Both the position numbers and the translations under genes were made by a program. Source: Crossiella sp. S99.2 (GTDB lineage: Bacteria > Actinomycetota > Actinomycetes > Mycobacteriales > Pseudonocardiaceae). From it: a stretch of DNA of 64,000 nucleotides. Positions 34,670-43,503 of this stretch are shown here, piece by piece. Numbering within the stretch: position 1 is the stretch's first letter; each line of letters starts with the position of its first letter. The notes under the pieces are model-generated. The model worked only from the letters and a program-made list of their open reading frames with translations, made no database searches and was not told the origin of the DNA. The stretch is taken from assembly GCF_023094165.1 (NCBI RefSeq), contig NZ_JALMDK010000007.1, positions 127,099-191,098 on the forward strand, given 5' to 3'.

Positions 34670-35926
34670 TCAGAGATGCGCCACACTCCCTCCCGGCACC
34701 GTGCCGCGGGTGTCGAACAGCAGCCGGGCGGCACGGGCCAACCGGTTCGGCTGATAACAGCGGTGGTTCTGCAGCAGAATCGTCAGCTCGGCCCGGCCCA
34801 GCCCCGCGGCCAGGTCCAGCTCCCTGGGCACCGGGGCGCCCGCGACGACGAACTCCGCGGCGAACGGATCGTGAAAGCGCAGGTCGGCGCCGTGTCGCCG
34901 GAGTGCCTCGGCCACCGCGAAGGCGGGCGAGCCACGTAGATCCGGCACATCCGGCTTGTAGGTCACCCCGAGTAACAGCACCTCGGCCCCGGCCAGTCCG
35001 CCCGCCTCGGCCAGCAGCTCCCCGGCCCGGTCCGCGATGTACTCCGGCATCCGCTCGGTGACCTGGAACGCCGCGTTGACCAGGGAGAAGGTGAAGCCCG
35101 CCGATTCCGCCTTGCTGAGCAGGTAGCGCGGGTCGACCGGGATGCAGTGGCCGCCCACACCCGGTCCGGGGGTGAACGCAGAGTAGCCGTAGGGCTTGGT
35201 GGCCGCGCAGTGCAGCACGTCCCACACGTCGATGCCGAGCTGCCGGCAGAACACCGCGACCTCGTTGACCAGCGCGATGTTCACCAGCCGGTGGGTGTTC
35301 TCCAGCAGCTTGGCCATCTCGGCCTCGCGGGTGCCGCTCGCGACGATCACCGTGTCCACCAGATCCTGGTAGAACGCGGCCACGTGCTTGGCGCACAGCG
35401 GGGTGTGCCCGCTGATCACCTTGGGCGTGTTGCGCGGCCCGTACCTGCGGTTTCCCGGATCGATGCGCTCCGGGGAGAACCCGAGGTGGAAGTCCTCCCC
35501 GGCGCGCAGGCCCGAACCCCGCTCCAGGACCGGCCGCAGCACCTCGTCGGTGGTGCCCGGGTAGCTGGTGGACTCCAGCACCACCAGCATCCCGGGCTGC
35601 AACCGGCCGGCCAGGGTGTGCGCGGCCGCCAGGACGTGACCGAGGTCCGGGGCTCCGTCGCTGGTCAGACCGGTCGGCACGCAGATCACCACGGTGTCGG
35701 CGGCGTCCAGCACGGCCGGGTCGGTGGTGGCCTGGAAGCCGGCCGCGAGCATGGCCGCGACCTCCGCCGGAGCCACATCGGGAGTGCTCGACCGGCCCCG
35801 GTTGAGGTCGCTGACCACGGTCGGGGAGAGGTCGTATCCGGCCACGGACAGCCCGGCCGCGCTGGCCAGCCGAGCCAGCGGCAACCCGACGTAACCCAGT
35901 CCGATGACGACAAGGTCCAACCCCAC
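34670..35926 (-). CDS. UDP-sugar 6-dehydrogenase (UDP-Glc/UDP-ManNAc dehydrogenase family)
   Basis: 418 residues. N-terminal Rossmann motif VIGLGYVGLPLA, the middle domain STSYPGTTDEVL and FSPERIDPGNR, and the catalytic Cys in GVGGHCIPVDP at about 260; the C-terminal nucleotide domain has LLGVTYKPDVPDLRGSPA. The enzyme oxidises a UDP-hexose C6 alcohol twice to the uronic acid, using NAD. The FSPERIDPGN and KPYGY segments resemble the WbpA/WecC (UDP-HexNAc) branch. GTG 35926 has AGGAG seven bases upstream. No glycosyltransferase is adjacent, so its pathway is unclear; the biosynthetic cluster is only 750 bp away. Confidence 0.9.
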   Translation of the reverse strand: MGLDLVVIGLGYVGLPLARLASAAGLSVAGYDLSPTVVSDLNRGRSSTPDVAPAEVAAMLAAGFQATTDPAVLDAADTVVICVPTGLTSDGAPDLGHVLAAAHTLAGRLQPGMLVVLESTSYPGTTDEVLRPVLERGSGLRAGEDFHLGFSPERIDPGNRRYGPRNTPKVISGHTPLCAKHVAAFYQDLVDTVIVASGTREAEMAKLLENTHRLVNIALVNEVAVFCRQLGIDVWDVLHCAATKPYGYSAFTPGPGVGGHCIPVDPRYLLSKAESAGFTFSLVNAAFQVTERMPEYIADRAGELLAEAGGLAGAEVLLLGVTYKPDVPDLRGSPAFAVAEALRRHGADLRFHDPFAAEFVVAGAPVPRELDLAAGLGRAELTILLQNHRCYQPNRLARAARLLFDTRGTVPGGSVAHL

Positions 35927-35960
35927 GAGATGGCTCCTAGCTGCATGGATGGCGTGATGA

Positions 35961-36266
35961 CTAGACCCGGAACGAGCCGGCGGCCGGTGGCGCGTGCGCC
36001 CCGGTGTCCTCCTTGAGAGTCAGGATCGGCAGGAGCAAGCAGGCCGGGTTCGGGTAGATCTCCACCGGCCTGTTCGTCCGGTTGATCAGCACGTGCGCGC
36101 CGACCGGGATCGAGTAGCAGCCCTTGGGGTTGTCGAAGATCGCCACCGGCATGGTGTCCAGGCTGTAGACGATCACCTCGCCGACCGCCGGGGTGGCCTG
36201 CGCGGTTCCGGTCAGTGCGGCGCCGGCCGCGAATACGGCGGCAAGAGTCAGTGCAACCCTGCGCAT
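35961..36266 (-). CDS. Small secreted protein
   Basis: 101 residues with a clear signal peptide (Arg-Arg, hydrophobic core, cleavage after about TAQA at residue 25). The mature 75 residues carry two cysteines (KGCYSIP and PACLLLP), fitting one disulfide, and a beta-rich sequence. Small exported proteins of this kind are common in actinomycetes, but no family is recognised. AGGAGA lies seven bases before ATG 36266. Confidence 0.75.
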   Translation of the reverse strand: MRRVALTLAAVFAAGAALTGTAQATPAVGEVIVYSLDTMPVAIFDNPKGCYSIPVGAHVLINRTNRPVEIYPNPACLLLPILTLKEDTGAHAPPAAGSFRV

Positions 36267-36588
36267 GGGAAATCTCCTGTGTTTCGCAAAATTGTCCACG
36301 AGTCAATTGACCAGCGTGGTCAGCCGCTCCGCCTGATTTCGACGTTACCAGTGGGTCAGTATTTTTGACCGGGTTAATCCCAGTGACACCTGATCGACTG
36401 GTCAGTGTCGGTAATCGGTTGTTCTGGTGGCCTTGCGTGAGAGGAACCACGTCTGGAGGCGACTCGACCGGAGTAGCCGCTCATGCTTTCGGTGTGAGTC
36501 GGCCCCGGTGTGACTGCGGCAATTGACGCGTTCACCCGCCCCCGCACAGAATCGGCGCCATTCCCGCATTCGTTTGTGGAGGCCCCCG
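36267..36588. other. 322-bp divergent intergenic region
   Basis: Lies between the small secreted protein gene and the FAD/NAD(P)-binding gene. It is AT-richer than its surroundings on the left and contains TGACCA-GCG-TGGTCA at 36308-36322, a perfect 6-bp inverted repeat suited to a dimeric regulator, plus nearby related half-sites (TTTTGACC near 36364 and ACTGGTCAGT near 36398). The right end holds the promoter listed separately. No gene seen. Confidence 0.55.
36523..36552 (+). promoter_or_regulatory. Candidate promoter of the FAD/NAD(P)-binding gene
   Basis: TTGACG (36523-36528), 18-bp spacer, CAGAAT (36547-36552). Transcription would start about 30 bp before GTG 36589, leaving the GGAGG site inside a short leader. 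Confidence 0.5.
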
Positions 36589-38319
36589 GTGCATGCGCGT
36601 GAGATCCGGATCTGTCTGATCGGCCTCGGTCCGCGCGGCCTCGCGGTACTGGCCCGACTGTGCGCCAACCGACCGGCCGGTAGACGGTTGACCGTGTTCC
36701 TGGTGGACCCGCACCTCGGTTCGGGCGGGCGGACCTGGCACACCGGGGTGTCCCCGCTGCTGGTGATGAACACGGTGGCCGAGCAGGTCAGCATGTTTCC
36801 CGACCACACGGTCGATTGCGCCGGTCCGGTGCGTACTGGCCCGAGCCTGGCCGAATGGGCGGGACTGCCGCCGGGCACCTACGCCTCGCGGGCCTGTTAC
36901 GGCCGGTACCTCGACTGGTTCCTGCGGCACGTCATCAGCACCGCGCCCGCCGAGGTGACCATCCGGCGGCAGCCGGTGCTCGCGGTCGACCTGACCGCGG
37001 AAGCCGATGGGCGGCAACGGGTCCACCTCGCCGATGGCACTGTCCTGAGTGGACTGGACGCGGTGGTGCTGGCCCAGGGGCACCTCAGTCAACGACCTGA
37101 TCCGGCTGAGCTGGCGCTGGGCGAGTTCGCCCGCCGGTACGGGCTGACCTATGTGCCGCCGGGAAATCCGGCCGAGGTGGACCTGGACGTGCTCGCGCCG
37201 GGACAGGCGGTGGCGTTGCGTGGCATGGGATTGTGCTTCTTCGACTATCTCTCCCTGCTCACCGTCGGCCGCGGTGGCCGGTTCCGCCGGGAGCACGGCG
37301 GGCGGTTGCGCTACCACGGATCCGGGCGCGAACCGCGGCTGGTCGCGGGTTGCCGGCGCGGGGTGCCGCACCACGCCCGCGCGGTCAACCAGAAGGGCGC
37401 GGCCGGACGGCACGAACCAGTGTTCCTGACCGCGGCGCGAGTGGCCAAACTGCGGGCCCGCGCCGACGGCGGCACCCCGCTGCGCTTCCGCGAGGACATC
37501 TGGCCCGAACTCGATCGCGAGGTGCGCGCGGTCTATCACGGCACCTACCTGGCGCGGTCCGGGCTGGCCGACCCGCCGCCCTGGGACTGGCACCGGCTGG
37601 CCGATCCGTCCATGCCCGAACAGCTTGGCAGCGCCCGCACCTACCGGGACTGGCTGCTGTCCTATGTGGACGACGATGTGCTGCAGGCCAGGCGGGGCAA
37701 TCGGTCCGGGCCACGCAAGGCTGCCCTGGATGTGCTGCGGGACCTGCGCAACGAGCTGCGCGAGCTGGTCGAACACGGCGGGCTGACCGCGGAGTCCTGG
37801 CGGACCGAGCTACGCGGCTGGTTCGACCCGCTCAACACGTTCCTGGCCATCGGGCCGCCGCTGGAACGGGTCGAGGAACTGGGTGCGCTGATCAGGGCCG
37901 GGGTGGTGGAGGTGGTCGGACCGCGGATCCGGGTGGCCTGCGAACCGGGGGAGTTCGTGATCCACTCCGCGCTGCCCGAGGCGCACCCGGTGCGGGCGCT
38001 GGTGGAGTCCAGGCTGCCCGTGCCCGATCTGCGGCGCACCCGGGATCCCTTGTTGCGCACCCTGTTCGAGCGAGGTGAGGCCACACTGCACCGGCTGCCG
38101 CTGGCCGAGGGCGGGCACCTGGTCACCGGCGGCCTGGCGGTGACCAGGCGACCCTGCCACCTGCTCGACGCCGCCGGGGGAGTGCATCCGCGCCGGTTCG
38201 CCTTCGGGGTGCCCACCGAGGGCGGGCACTGGCTGACCGCGGCCGGCATCCGACCCTTCGCCGCCTCGGTGATCCTGGCCGACGCGGACGCCATCGCCCG
38301 CGCCTGCCTGCCCGCTTGA
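36589..38319 (+). CDS. FAD/NAD(P)-binding oxidoreductase
   Basis: 576 residues. The dinucleotide-binding motif GLGPRG is at 13-18, followed by LTVFLVDPHLGSGGRTW and NTVAEQVSMFPD, typical of the FAD/NAD(P)-binding domain proteins (PF13454 type) found in actinomycetes. Further on, VALRGMGLCFFDYLSLLT and YHGSGREPRLVAGCRRG match the same family. The reaction is unknown; distant relatives are N-hydroxylating monooxygenases. GGAGG at 36578-36582 selects GTG 36589. A family B-like core lies within the gene at 36667-36682. Confidence 0.8.
   Translation: MHAREIRICLIGLGPRGLAVLARLCANRPAGRRLTVFLVDPHLGSGGRTWHTGVSPLLVMNTVAEQVSMFPDHTVDCAGPVRTGPSLAEWAGLPPGTYASRACYGRYLDWFLRHVISTAPAEVTIRRQPVLAVDLTAEADGRQRVHLADGTVLSGLDAVVLAQGHLSQRPDPAELALGEFARRYGLTYVPPGNPAEVDLDVLAPGQAVALRGMGLCFFDYLSLLTVGRGGRFRREHGGRLRYHGSGREPRLVAGCRRGVPHHARAVNQKGAAGRHEPVFLTAARVAKLRARADGGTPLRFREDIWPELDREVRAVYHGTYLARSGLADPPPWDWHRLADPSMPEQLGSARTYRDWLLSYVDDDVLQARRGNRSGPRKAALDVLRDLRNELRELVEHGGLTAESWRTELRGWFDPLNTFLAIGPPLERVEELGALIRAGVVEVVGPRIRVACEPGEFVIHSALPEAHPVRALVESRLPVPDLRRTRDPLLRTLFERGEATLHRLPLAEGGHLVTGGLAVTRRPCHLLDAAGGVHPRRFAFGVPTEGGHWLTAAGIRPFAASVILADADAIARACLPA
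36667..36682. repeat. Family B core inside the FAD/NAD(P)-binding gene
   Basis: AACCGACCGGCCGGTA, arms CCG/CGG with a GC-only centre; translated as the loop NRPAGR between the first helix and second strand of the Rossmann fold. Confidence 0.4.
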
Positions 38320-38343
38320 CCTATTCCCATATGGGTATACGAT
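38316..38343 (+). promoter_or_regulatory. Leaderless promoter and operator of the arsR gene
   Basis: TTGACC (38316-38321), 16-bp spacer, TACGAT (38338-38343), with ATG 38350 at the expected transcription start. The spacer contains CCCATATGGG (38326-38335), the centre of an 18-bp imperfect palindrome (38322-38339) that would let an ArsR dimer block RNA polymerase. No ribosome site precedes the ATG, supporting leaderless translation. Confidence 0.6.
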
Positions 38344-38349
38344 GGTCCC

Positions 38350-38727
38350 ATGGCGCGAGCGGCAACGACCACAGACGCGTTCAACGCGATAGCCGAACCC
38401 CGGCGGCGGGAGATCCTCGACCTGCTCTCCGGCGGCGAGCGAGCGGTGAACGACCTGGTCAGCGCGCTCGGTCTGGCGCAGCCACAGGTGTCCAAGCACC
38501 TGCGTGTGCTGCGCGAGGTCGGCCTGGTCGAGGTGCGCGACGAGGGGCGGCAGCGGCTGTACCGGATGAACGGCGGGCCGCTCAAGCCCATCCACGACTG
38601 GGTGCGGCGTTATGAACAGCTGTGGGAAGAGCGTTTCGAGCTGCTGGACGAGGTGCTGGCGGAGCTGACGGAGGAAGAGCATGAGCACAACGGCGAACCA
38701 CTCGGCGGTGCTGACCCTGCCCAGTGA
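38350..38727 (+). CDS. ArsR-family transcriptional regulator
   Basis: 125 residues with the winged helix-turn-helix (AEPRRREILDLLSGGERAVNDLVSALGLAQPQVSKHLRVLREVGLVEVR spans about 14-62). It lacks Cys residues for metal sensing and belongs to the metal-independent group that is regularly paired with AHSA1/SRPBCC genes. The next gene overlaps it by 47 bp. Autoregulation through the palindrome in its own promoter is likely. Confidence 0.93.
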   Translation: MARAATTTDAFNAIAEPRRREILDLLSGGERAVNDLVSALGLAQPQVSKHLRVLREVGLVEVRDEGRQRLYRMNGGPLKPIHDWVRRYEQLWEERFELLDEVLAELTEEEHEHNGEPLGGADPAQ

Positions 38728-39178
38728 CACCCAGATGCTGATCACGCGCGAGTTCAACGCGCCCCGGCACCTGGTGTACAAGGCATGGACCACGCCTGAA
38801 CTGGTCAAACGCTGGTGGGCGGGTCAACGCGGCCAGGTCACCTCGGCCGAGATCGACCTCCGGGCCGGCGGCCAGTGGCGCTTCGTCATGATCGCCAACG
38901 GCGGCTTCGAGGTCGCCTTCCACGGCGAGTACCGCGAGATCGTGCCGGAGCAGCGGGTGGTCTGCACCGAGGTGTACGAGCAGCCAGGTGTGCCCGAACC
39001 CGAGCAGCCCGTGCTGTGCACCTACACCTTCACCGGCGAGGGCGACCGCACCCACCTGCACCTGCTGGTCGACCACCCGGACCAGGCGCTGCGCGACCTG
39101 ATCCTGGAAACCGGCATGGAAGCCGGCATGCAGGAGTCCCTGCACGCCCTGGACCTGGTCGCTCAGTCCTTACGCTGA
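38681..39178 (+). CDS. SRPBCC/AHSA1-family protein
   Basis: 165 residues with the START-like fold signature of AHSA1 proteins: ITREFNAPRHLVYKAWTTPELVKRWW at the N terminus, EIDLRAGGQWRFVM, GEYREIVPEQRVVCTE and a C-terminal helix ending HALDLVA. These proteins form a hydrophobic cavity; ligands are mostly unknown. The 47-bp overlap with arsR shows co-expression. Its end overlaps the convergent permease gene by 16 bp. Confidence 0.9.
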   Translation: MSTTANHSAVLTLPSDTQMLITREFNAPRHLVYKAWTTPELVKRWWAGQRGQVTSAEIDLRAGGQWRFVMIANGGFEVAFHGEYREIVPEQRVVCTEVYEQPGVPEPEQPVLCTYTFTGEGDRTHLHLLVDHPDQALRDLILETGMEAGMQESLHALDLVAQSLR

Positions 39179-40455
39179 GGCAACACCAGATTCAACACAA
39201 AAGCGACCACGGTCCCGGTGGCCACACTGCTACTCAGGAACAACTGCGCCGAAGGCGGAAACTGGCTGTAGAACGCAGGCTGCACCGTAGGCAGTAGCCC
39301 AACCCCCACCGAAACCGCCACCACCACCAAATTCCGCCCATCCTGAAGGTCCACAGTGGACAGAATCCGCACCCCAACCAAGGCCACGGTAGCCACCATC
39401 ACCAACGCGGCCCCACCCAGCACCGGCTGCGGCACCACCGACACAACCCGCCCCATGAACGGAAAGAAGCTCAGCGCCAACGCGATCCCACCAGCCACCG
39501 CCGTGACGTACCGACTGCGCACCTTGGTCACACTCACCATGCCGATGTTCTGCGCATAGGTGACGTACATGAACGACTGAAACACGCTCGCCAGCATGGT
39601 GATCAGCCCATCGGCGCGCAGACTGGCGGCCACATCCGCAGGACCCACCGGCTTGTCCACCGCGGTCCCCACCGCCTGCACCTGCCCGGCACACTCCACC
39701 ATGATCACGATCTGAATGATGATCAGCGACAGGATCGCCGACCACTCAAAGCTCGGCAGCCCAAAGTGAAACGGCTCCGGAAACCCCACAACCGGCCCCC
39801 GGAACACCGCCCCCAGATCAACCAACCCCAGCACCACGGCGACCCCGGTACCCACCAGGAGCCCAAGCAAAATCGACACCTGCCGAACCCCACTCGGCAA
39901 AAACCGATGCACCGCAACCACAACAACCACCACAACCAGCGCCAGCCCAATGGCCCCAGGGCCGCCGAACCCCGGCGCGGCCGGATTGACCCCCACGATC
40001 ATCCCCGCCGCCACCGGCACCAGCTGGATCCCGATCAACGTGATCGCGGTCCCCATCACCACCGGCGGGAAGAACCGCAACAGCCGGGCGAACAACGGCG
40101 CCGCCAGCACCATGAACACCCCGGAAACCAGCAACGCCCCATACATAGTGCGGATGTCATGCCCCTGCGCGATCACCAGCATCGGCGCGACACTGGTGAA
40201 CGCCGCCCCCAGCACCATCGGCATCCGCACGCCGACCTTCCACACCCCCAGCGACTGCAACAGGGTGCCCAACCCACACAACAACAGATCAGTCGCCACC
40301 AGGTAGACGACATCCGCCGCAGGCAACCCCAGCCCCGCCGCCAGCACCACCGGCGCCGCCACCGCCCCGGCATACAACACCAGCACGTGCTGCAAACCCA
40401 GCACCGCCAGCCGCCCAGCGCCAAGCCGCTCATCGACCGGATGCACGTTAGTCAT
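39163..40455 (-). CDS. NCS2-family purine/pyrimidine permease
   Basis: 430 residues, about 12 to 14 membrane helices. Family marks: LGLQHVLVLYAGAVAAPVVL at the N terminus, GAAFTSVAPM, and the substrate helix region EWSAILSLIIIQIVIMVECAGQVQAVG followed by DGLITMLASVFQSFMYVTYAQNIGMV. The pattern resembles xanthine/urate permeases (UraA/UacT type) that import nucleobases with protons. ATG 40455 has only a weak TAGGGC upstream. The 232 bp upstream (40456-40687) show no gene. Confidence 0.9.
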   Translation of the reverse strand: MTNVHPVDERLGAGRLAVLGLQHVLVLYAGAVAAPVVLAAGLGLPAADVVYLVATDLLLCGLGTLLQSLGVWKVGVRMPMVLGAAFTSVAPMLVIAQGHDIRTMYGALLVSGVFMVLAAPLFARLLRFFPPVVMGTAITLIGIQLVPVAAGMIVGVNPAAPGFGGPGAIGLALVVVVVVVAVHRFLPSGVRQVSILLGLLVGTGVAVVLGLVDLGAVFRGPVVGFPEPFHFGLPSFEWSAILSLIIIQIVIMVECAGQVQAVGTAVDKPVGPADVAASLRADGLITMLASVFQSFMYVTYAQNIGMVSVTKVRSRYVTAVAGGIALALSFFPFMGRVVSVVPQPVLGGAALVMVATVALVGVRILSTVDLQDGRNLVVVAVSVGVGLLPTVQPAFYSQFPPSAQLFLSSSVATGTVVAFVLNLVLPQRKD

Positions 40456-40687
40456 GCCCTACCAATATCGCCCCACCCCCACCGCCCCCAACCCGGGTAC
40501 CCCGGAACACCCCCACCAGGACCACCGGCCCAACCTGCCGAACGCGCAAGCCCGCCAGTCGAACAGACCCCCGCGCCCCGCCACTACGAGGTGCCGCCGA
40601 ACCACGGACCCAACAGCTCGCCCGTATCCCCACCAGGTAGCGCGCTGGTACCGCGGACTCAGTCCGGGCGGTGCGTCGTCCGGGACG

Positions 40688-41047
40688 TCAGCCGAGCGGA
40701 AGTCGACTGACCCGCGACTCGCGCAACTGGAAGCCCAGACGTTCGTACAGCCGGTTGGCCGCGTCGCGTGAGGTCCGGGATGTCAGGTCCACCGTGCGGG
40801 CACCGGCCAGCCGGACCAAGCGAACGGCCTCCTCGGCCAAGGCCGCGCCAACCGTGTGACCGCGGGCGGCCTCGTCGACCACGACGTCCTCGATGCGTGC
40901 CCGCGGCACCGTGTTGGCCTCAGCTGAGACCAGCCGGACCAAGGCTGCCCGATCAAGTGGCTTGGCCCCGGCGGACAACTGCGGCTGCAGTTGCCCGAAC
41001 GCCTCCGCCGCGCGCAGGGTACTGACCAGGGGCAGCCAGCGAGGCCT
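40688..41047 (-). pseudogene. GNAT acetyltransferase remnant with internal deletion
   Basis: The frame reads WLPLVSTLRAAEAFGQLQPQLSAGAKPL, then jumps through SAEANTVPRARIEDVVVDEAARGHTVG to AVDLTSRTSRDAANRLYERLGF. Intact members of this GNAT group carry a further two beta strands (about 25-30 residues) between the EANTV-like helix end and the IEDVVVDEAARG acetyl-CoA motif; they are missing here. No ATG or GTG start is found in the frame, only TTG 40978. The gene is therefore most likely a pseudogene formed by an in-frame deletion. Confidence 0.6.
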
Positions 41048-41061
41048 GACAGGGAAGCAGG

Positions 41062-42045
41062 TCAGAGCACGTCCTGGTCGTCGTCCAGCATCTCGTTGAT
41101 GATCATCCCGCCGACCACGCCCGCGGCCCCCGCCGCCACGATCTTGCCCACGTCAGCCCCCCGCGATCCCTGCTCATTCGGCTGTCCAGGCTGACCCGGA
41201 TACGCTTGCTGCTGCTGGAAAACCGGCCCATTCCCTGGCGCGGAGGCCGCACCAGGCTGGCCCTCGCCCAACGCCGGACCCATCCCAGGCTCGCCTGCGA
41301 CCCCAGCTCCGGCCGCCCCCGCGAGCCACTCCCCGAGCACCGACTCCCACTCCAGCGCCGCCGCCTCCTCCTGCCCCAGCGAGTACCGCGCCGCCCCCGC
41401 CACCCGCCGATCCGCGATCAGCGACACCACCAACCCGCCACCCCCAGCCACAAAAGCCAGCTCAACCTCGTTCAACCGCCCCGCGAACCGCGCCGGCGGA
41501 TAGAAGAACCACCGCTGGAAGAATCCCAGTTCCTGCACCGCCTCCGGCACCCGCCCCGCCACCACCTCGGCGTTGCGGAACTGCAGCCCCAGCTCACCCA
41601 CCGCGTCCAGCACCCGGTCCTGCCCGGCCATCGGCTGCACCAGCAACGACACCGGATCGACCTGGACCGGCGCGCCGTCGGTGATCAGCTCGGTGCGCAG
41701 TTCGACCGCGACGTCCGGCAGCAACGCGGGGCCCACCGCGGTGATCGGGGTTTCCCACGGCACCGGGATGGTGAAGGGCAGGGTGAGTTGCCGGCCCGCG
41801 AGCAGCCGGACCGACTGCTGCACCACCACGCGCTGGAACTCGCCGATGATCAGGCGTTCCGGGCCGTCCACCGTGACCGCGGTGACCAGCACCAGGGCCA
41901 CCTGACTGATCTCGGTGTCGGTGTTGCCGCCCTGGAGGTGCACCGTGCCGGCGAGTGGCCGGCCGGGTTCGATCTCCCGGGTGTGCGGCACCGTGGTGGC
42001 GGTGGGGGTGCCGAGGCCGAAGGCGCCGAGCATCTTCTTGAACAC
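41062..42045 (-). CDS. Spo0M-like sporulation-control protein
   Basis: 327 residues. The N-terminal about 230 residues have the arrestin-like pattern of Spo0M proteins (MLGAFGLGTPTATTVPHTREIEPGRPLAGTVHLQGG is the start; later LTLPFTIPVPWETPITAVG and VRAGGxV-like strands), then a Gly/Pro/Gln-rich linker (VFQQQQAYPGQPGQPNEQG) and a glycine-rich hydrophobic stretch AAGAAGVVGGMIINEML with an acidic tail. Family members influence sporulation and cell morphology. Start GTG 42045 or ATG 42033; neither has a strong ribosome site. Confidence 0.85.
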   Translation of the reverse strand: MFKKMLGAFGLGTPTATTVPHTREIEPGRPLAGTVHLQGGNTDTEISQVALVLVTAVTVDGPERLIIGEFQRVVVQQSVRLLAGRQLTLPFTIPVPWETPITAVGPALLPDVAVELRTELITDGAPVQVDPVSLLVQPMAGQDRVLDAVGELGLQFRNAEVVAGRVPEAVQELGFFQRWFFYPPARFAGRLNEVELAFVAGGGGLVVSLIADRRVAGAARYSLGQEEAAALEWESVLGEWLAGAAGAGVAGEPGMGPALGEGQPGAASAPGNGPVFQQQQAYPGQPGQPNEQGSRGADVGKIVAAGAAGVVGGMIINEMLDDDQDVL

Positions 42046-42105
42046 GAGCGGAAACTAGCAGCCGGGCCCGATGCCCGGCTGCCGAGAATTCTGGCCGGCC
42101 GGAGG

Positions 42106-43275
42106 TCAGCCCCAGATCGAGCTGACCCACTCCGGGTGGTCGATGAACGGGTTGCGGTTGCGCTGGTAGGTCTCGTAGATCACCTGGTTGCGGCGCTTCT
42201 CGAAGGCATCCGGCGGGTCCTGGGCGTTCCACTGCCGCAGCACGGACAACCGGCCCTGGTACGGGTTGCTGCCGTTGTTGACGCTGTCGTTGATCTCCAG
42301 GTTGGCGAAACCGTCGCCGCCTTCGTAGCGCACCGCCATGTAGAAGATCATCCGGGCCACATCGCCCTTGACCTCGTTGCGGGGCTCCCAGGAATCGGCG
42401 TCGGTGAAGCTGCCGGGGGCCTGGTTGGCGGGGGAGCCGCCCTGGTCGAAGTCCTTGTTGCCGCGGTCGGCGTTGACCGAGACGTCCTCGGGGCGCAGGT
42501 GGTGCAGGTCGGTGCCGGGGCCGGTGGCGGTGCCGAAATCGCCGTGCGACTTGGCCCAGACGTGTTCCCGGTTCCAGTCATCCGGCTTGCCGCCGTTGCT
42601 GCTCTTGCTCTGCGAGCGGCCGGAGTACAGCAGGATCACGTTGTCCGGTTTGGCCGGATCCTGGTCGGTGGCCTTGAGCGCGTTCCACACCTGGTCGTAG
42701 CTGAGTTTGGTCTGGGACTTGATGATGGTGTGCAGTGCGGACTTCAGCGCCGGCCCGGTGCGGCCGATCGCGTCCTTGTAGTAGGTGCTGTCGTACTCGC
42801 CGGGGCCGCCGCCCGCGCTGGTGCTGGTCGGACCGGTACTCGTGGTCGGCTGTGTGCCGGCGAAGGCGAAGCCGGTCGGTGAGGTCAGGCCGGGGTGCGC
42901 GAAGTAGGCGCCGAGCGGGCCGGTCACCTCGATCTGCTTGCCCAGCAGGCCCGGGTTGGTCTTGAGGCCCCAGGCCGCGCGGTAGCCGGAGCTGATCTGC
43001 ACGTACAACATCTGGCCGGTGTTGGTCTGGCCCGCGGTGTCGGCCAGGGCCAGGGCGTAGTCGTTGGGGAAGTTCGCCCGTAGCACGGTGCTGGTCGCGG
43101 TGGGCTGGCCGACCACGTAGCCGCGCACGGTGGCCGCGGCCCCGGTCTGCTGGCCGATGGCCTGGGCCACCGTGATGGCCGGCGCCGCGCCGGTGGCCGC
43201 GGGGGCCTGCGCGATGAGTCCGGTGGCCACCGTGACGGTGGCGATCAGTACGGCGATCGAATGCCAGGGACGCAC
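42106..43275 (-). CDS. Secreted endonuclease I-family nuclease
   Basis: 389 residues. A signal peptide (cleavage near APAATGAA, residue 30) is followed by an OB-like domain (about 32-135: AAATVRGYVVGQPTATS...) and, after a Thr/Ser/Gly linker, an endonuclease I domain with WNREHVWAKSHG (catalytic His near 237) and DLHHLRPEDVSVNADRGN. Such nucleases degrade extracellular DNA with Mg. GTG 43275 with GGGGAGAGG upstream. The 12-bp sequence CACGATCGGGTG overlaps the start and recurs at 43350-43361. Confidence 0.9.
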   Translation of the reverse strand: MRPWHSIAVLIATVTVATGLIAQAPAATGAAPAITVAQAIGQQTGAAATVRGYVVGQPTATSTVLRANFPNDYALALADTAGQTNTGQMLYVQISSGYRAAWGLKTNPGLLGKQIEVTGPLGAYFAHPGLTSPTGFAFAGTQPTTSTGPTSTSAGGGPGEYDSTYYKDAIGRTGPALKSALHTIIKSQTKLSYDQVWNALKATDQDPAKPDNVILLYSGRSQSKSSNGGKPDDWNREHVWAKSHGDFGTATGPGTDLHHLRPEDVSVNADRGNKDFDQGGSPANQAPGSFTDADSWEPRNEVKGDVARMIFYMAVRYEGGDGFANLEINDSVNNGSNPYQGRLSVLRQWNAQDPPDAFEKRRNQVIYETYQRNRNPFIDHPEWVSSIWG

Positions 43276-43503
43276 GATCGGGTGTCCTCTCCCCAGGAGT
43301 AGCGCCGCAGGGTTGGCGCCACCACCTGCTGAGAATCACATGGTGGGGACACGATCGGGTGAGGTGCGCACGAAGTGTTGATATCAGCAATCGGGCGCCA
43401 CCAGACAAACCGGTCAATGACCGGCCCGGTGCTGCGCGCCGATCTGCTTCCTGGCATGGTCACGGCGCGATATGGGGGCGGAGACGGCGGAGGGGATGCA
43501 CGG
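43276..43503. other. 228-bp divergent intergenic region
   Basis: Separates the secreted nuclease and the APC permease. It contains the second copy of a 12-bp direct repeat (43350-43361) and small hairpins, but no riboswitch pattern or clear promoter could be assigned. Confidence 0.4.

Noticed and set aside
43276-43503. Possible c-di-AMP or other riboswitch before the APC permease or nuclease gene
   Set aside because: Some hairpins and a GGGGAGAGG segment are present, but the conserved riboswitch core could not be matched on either strand.
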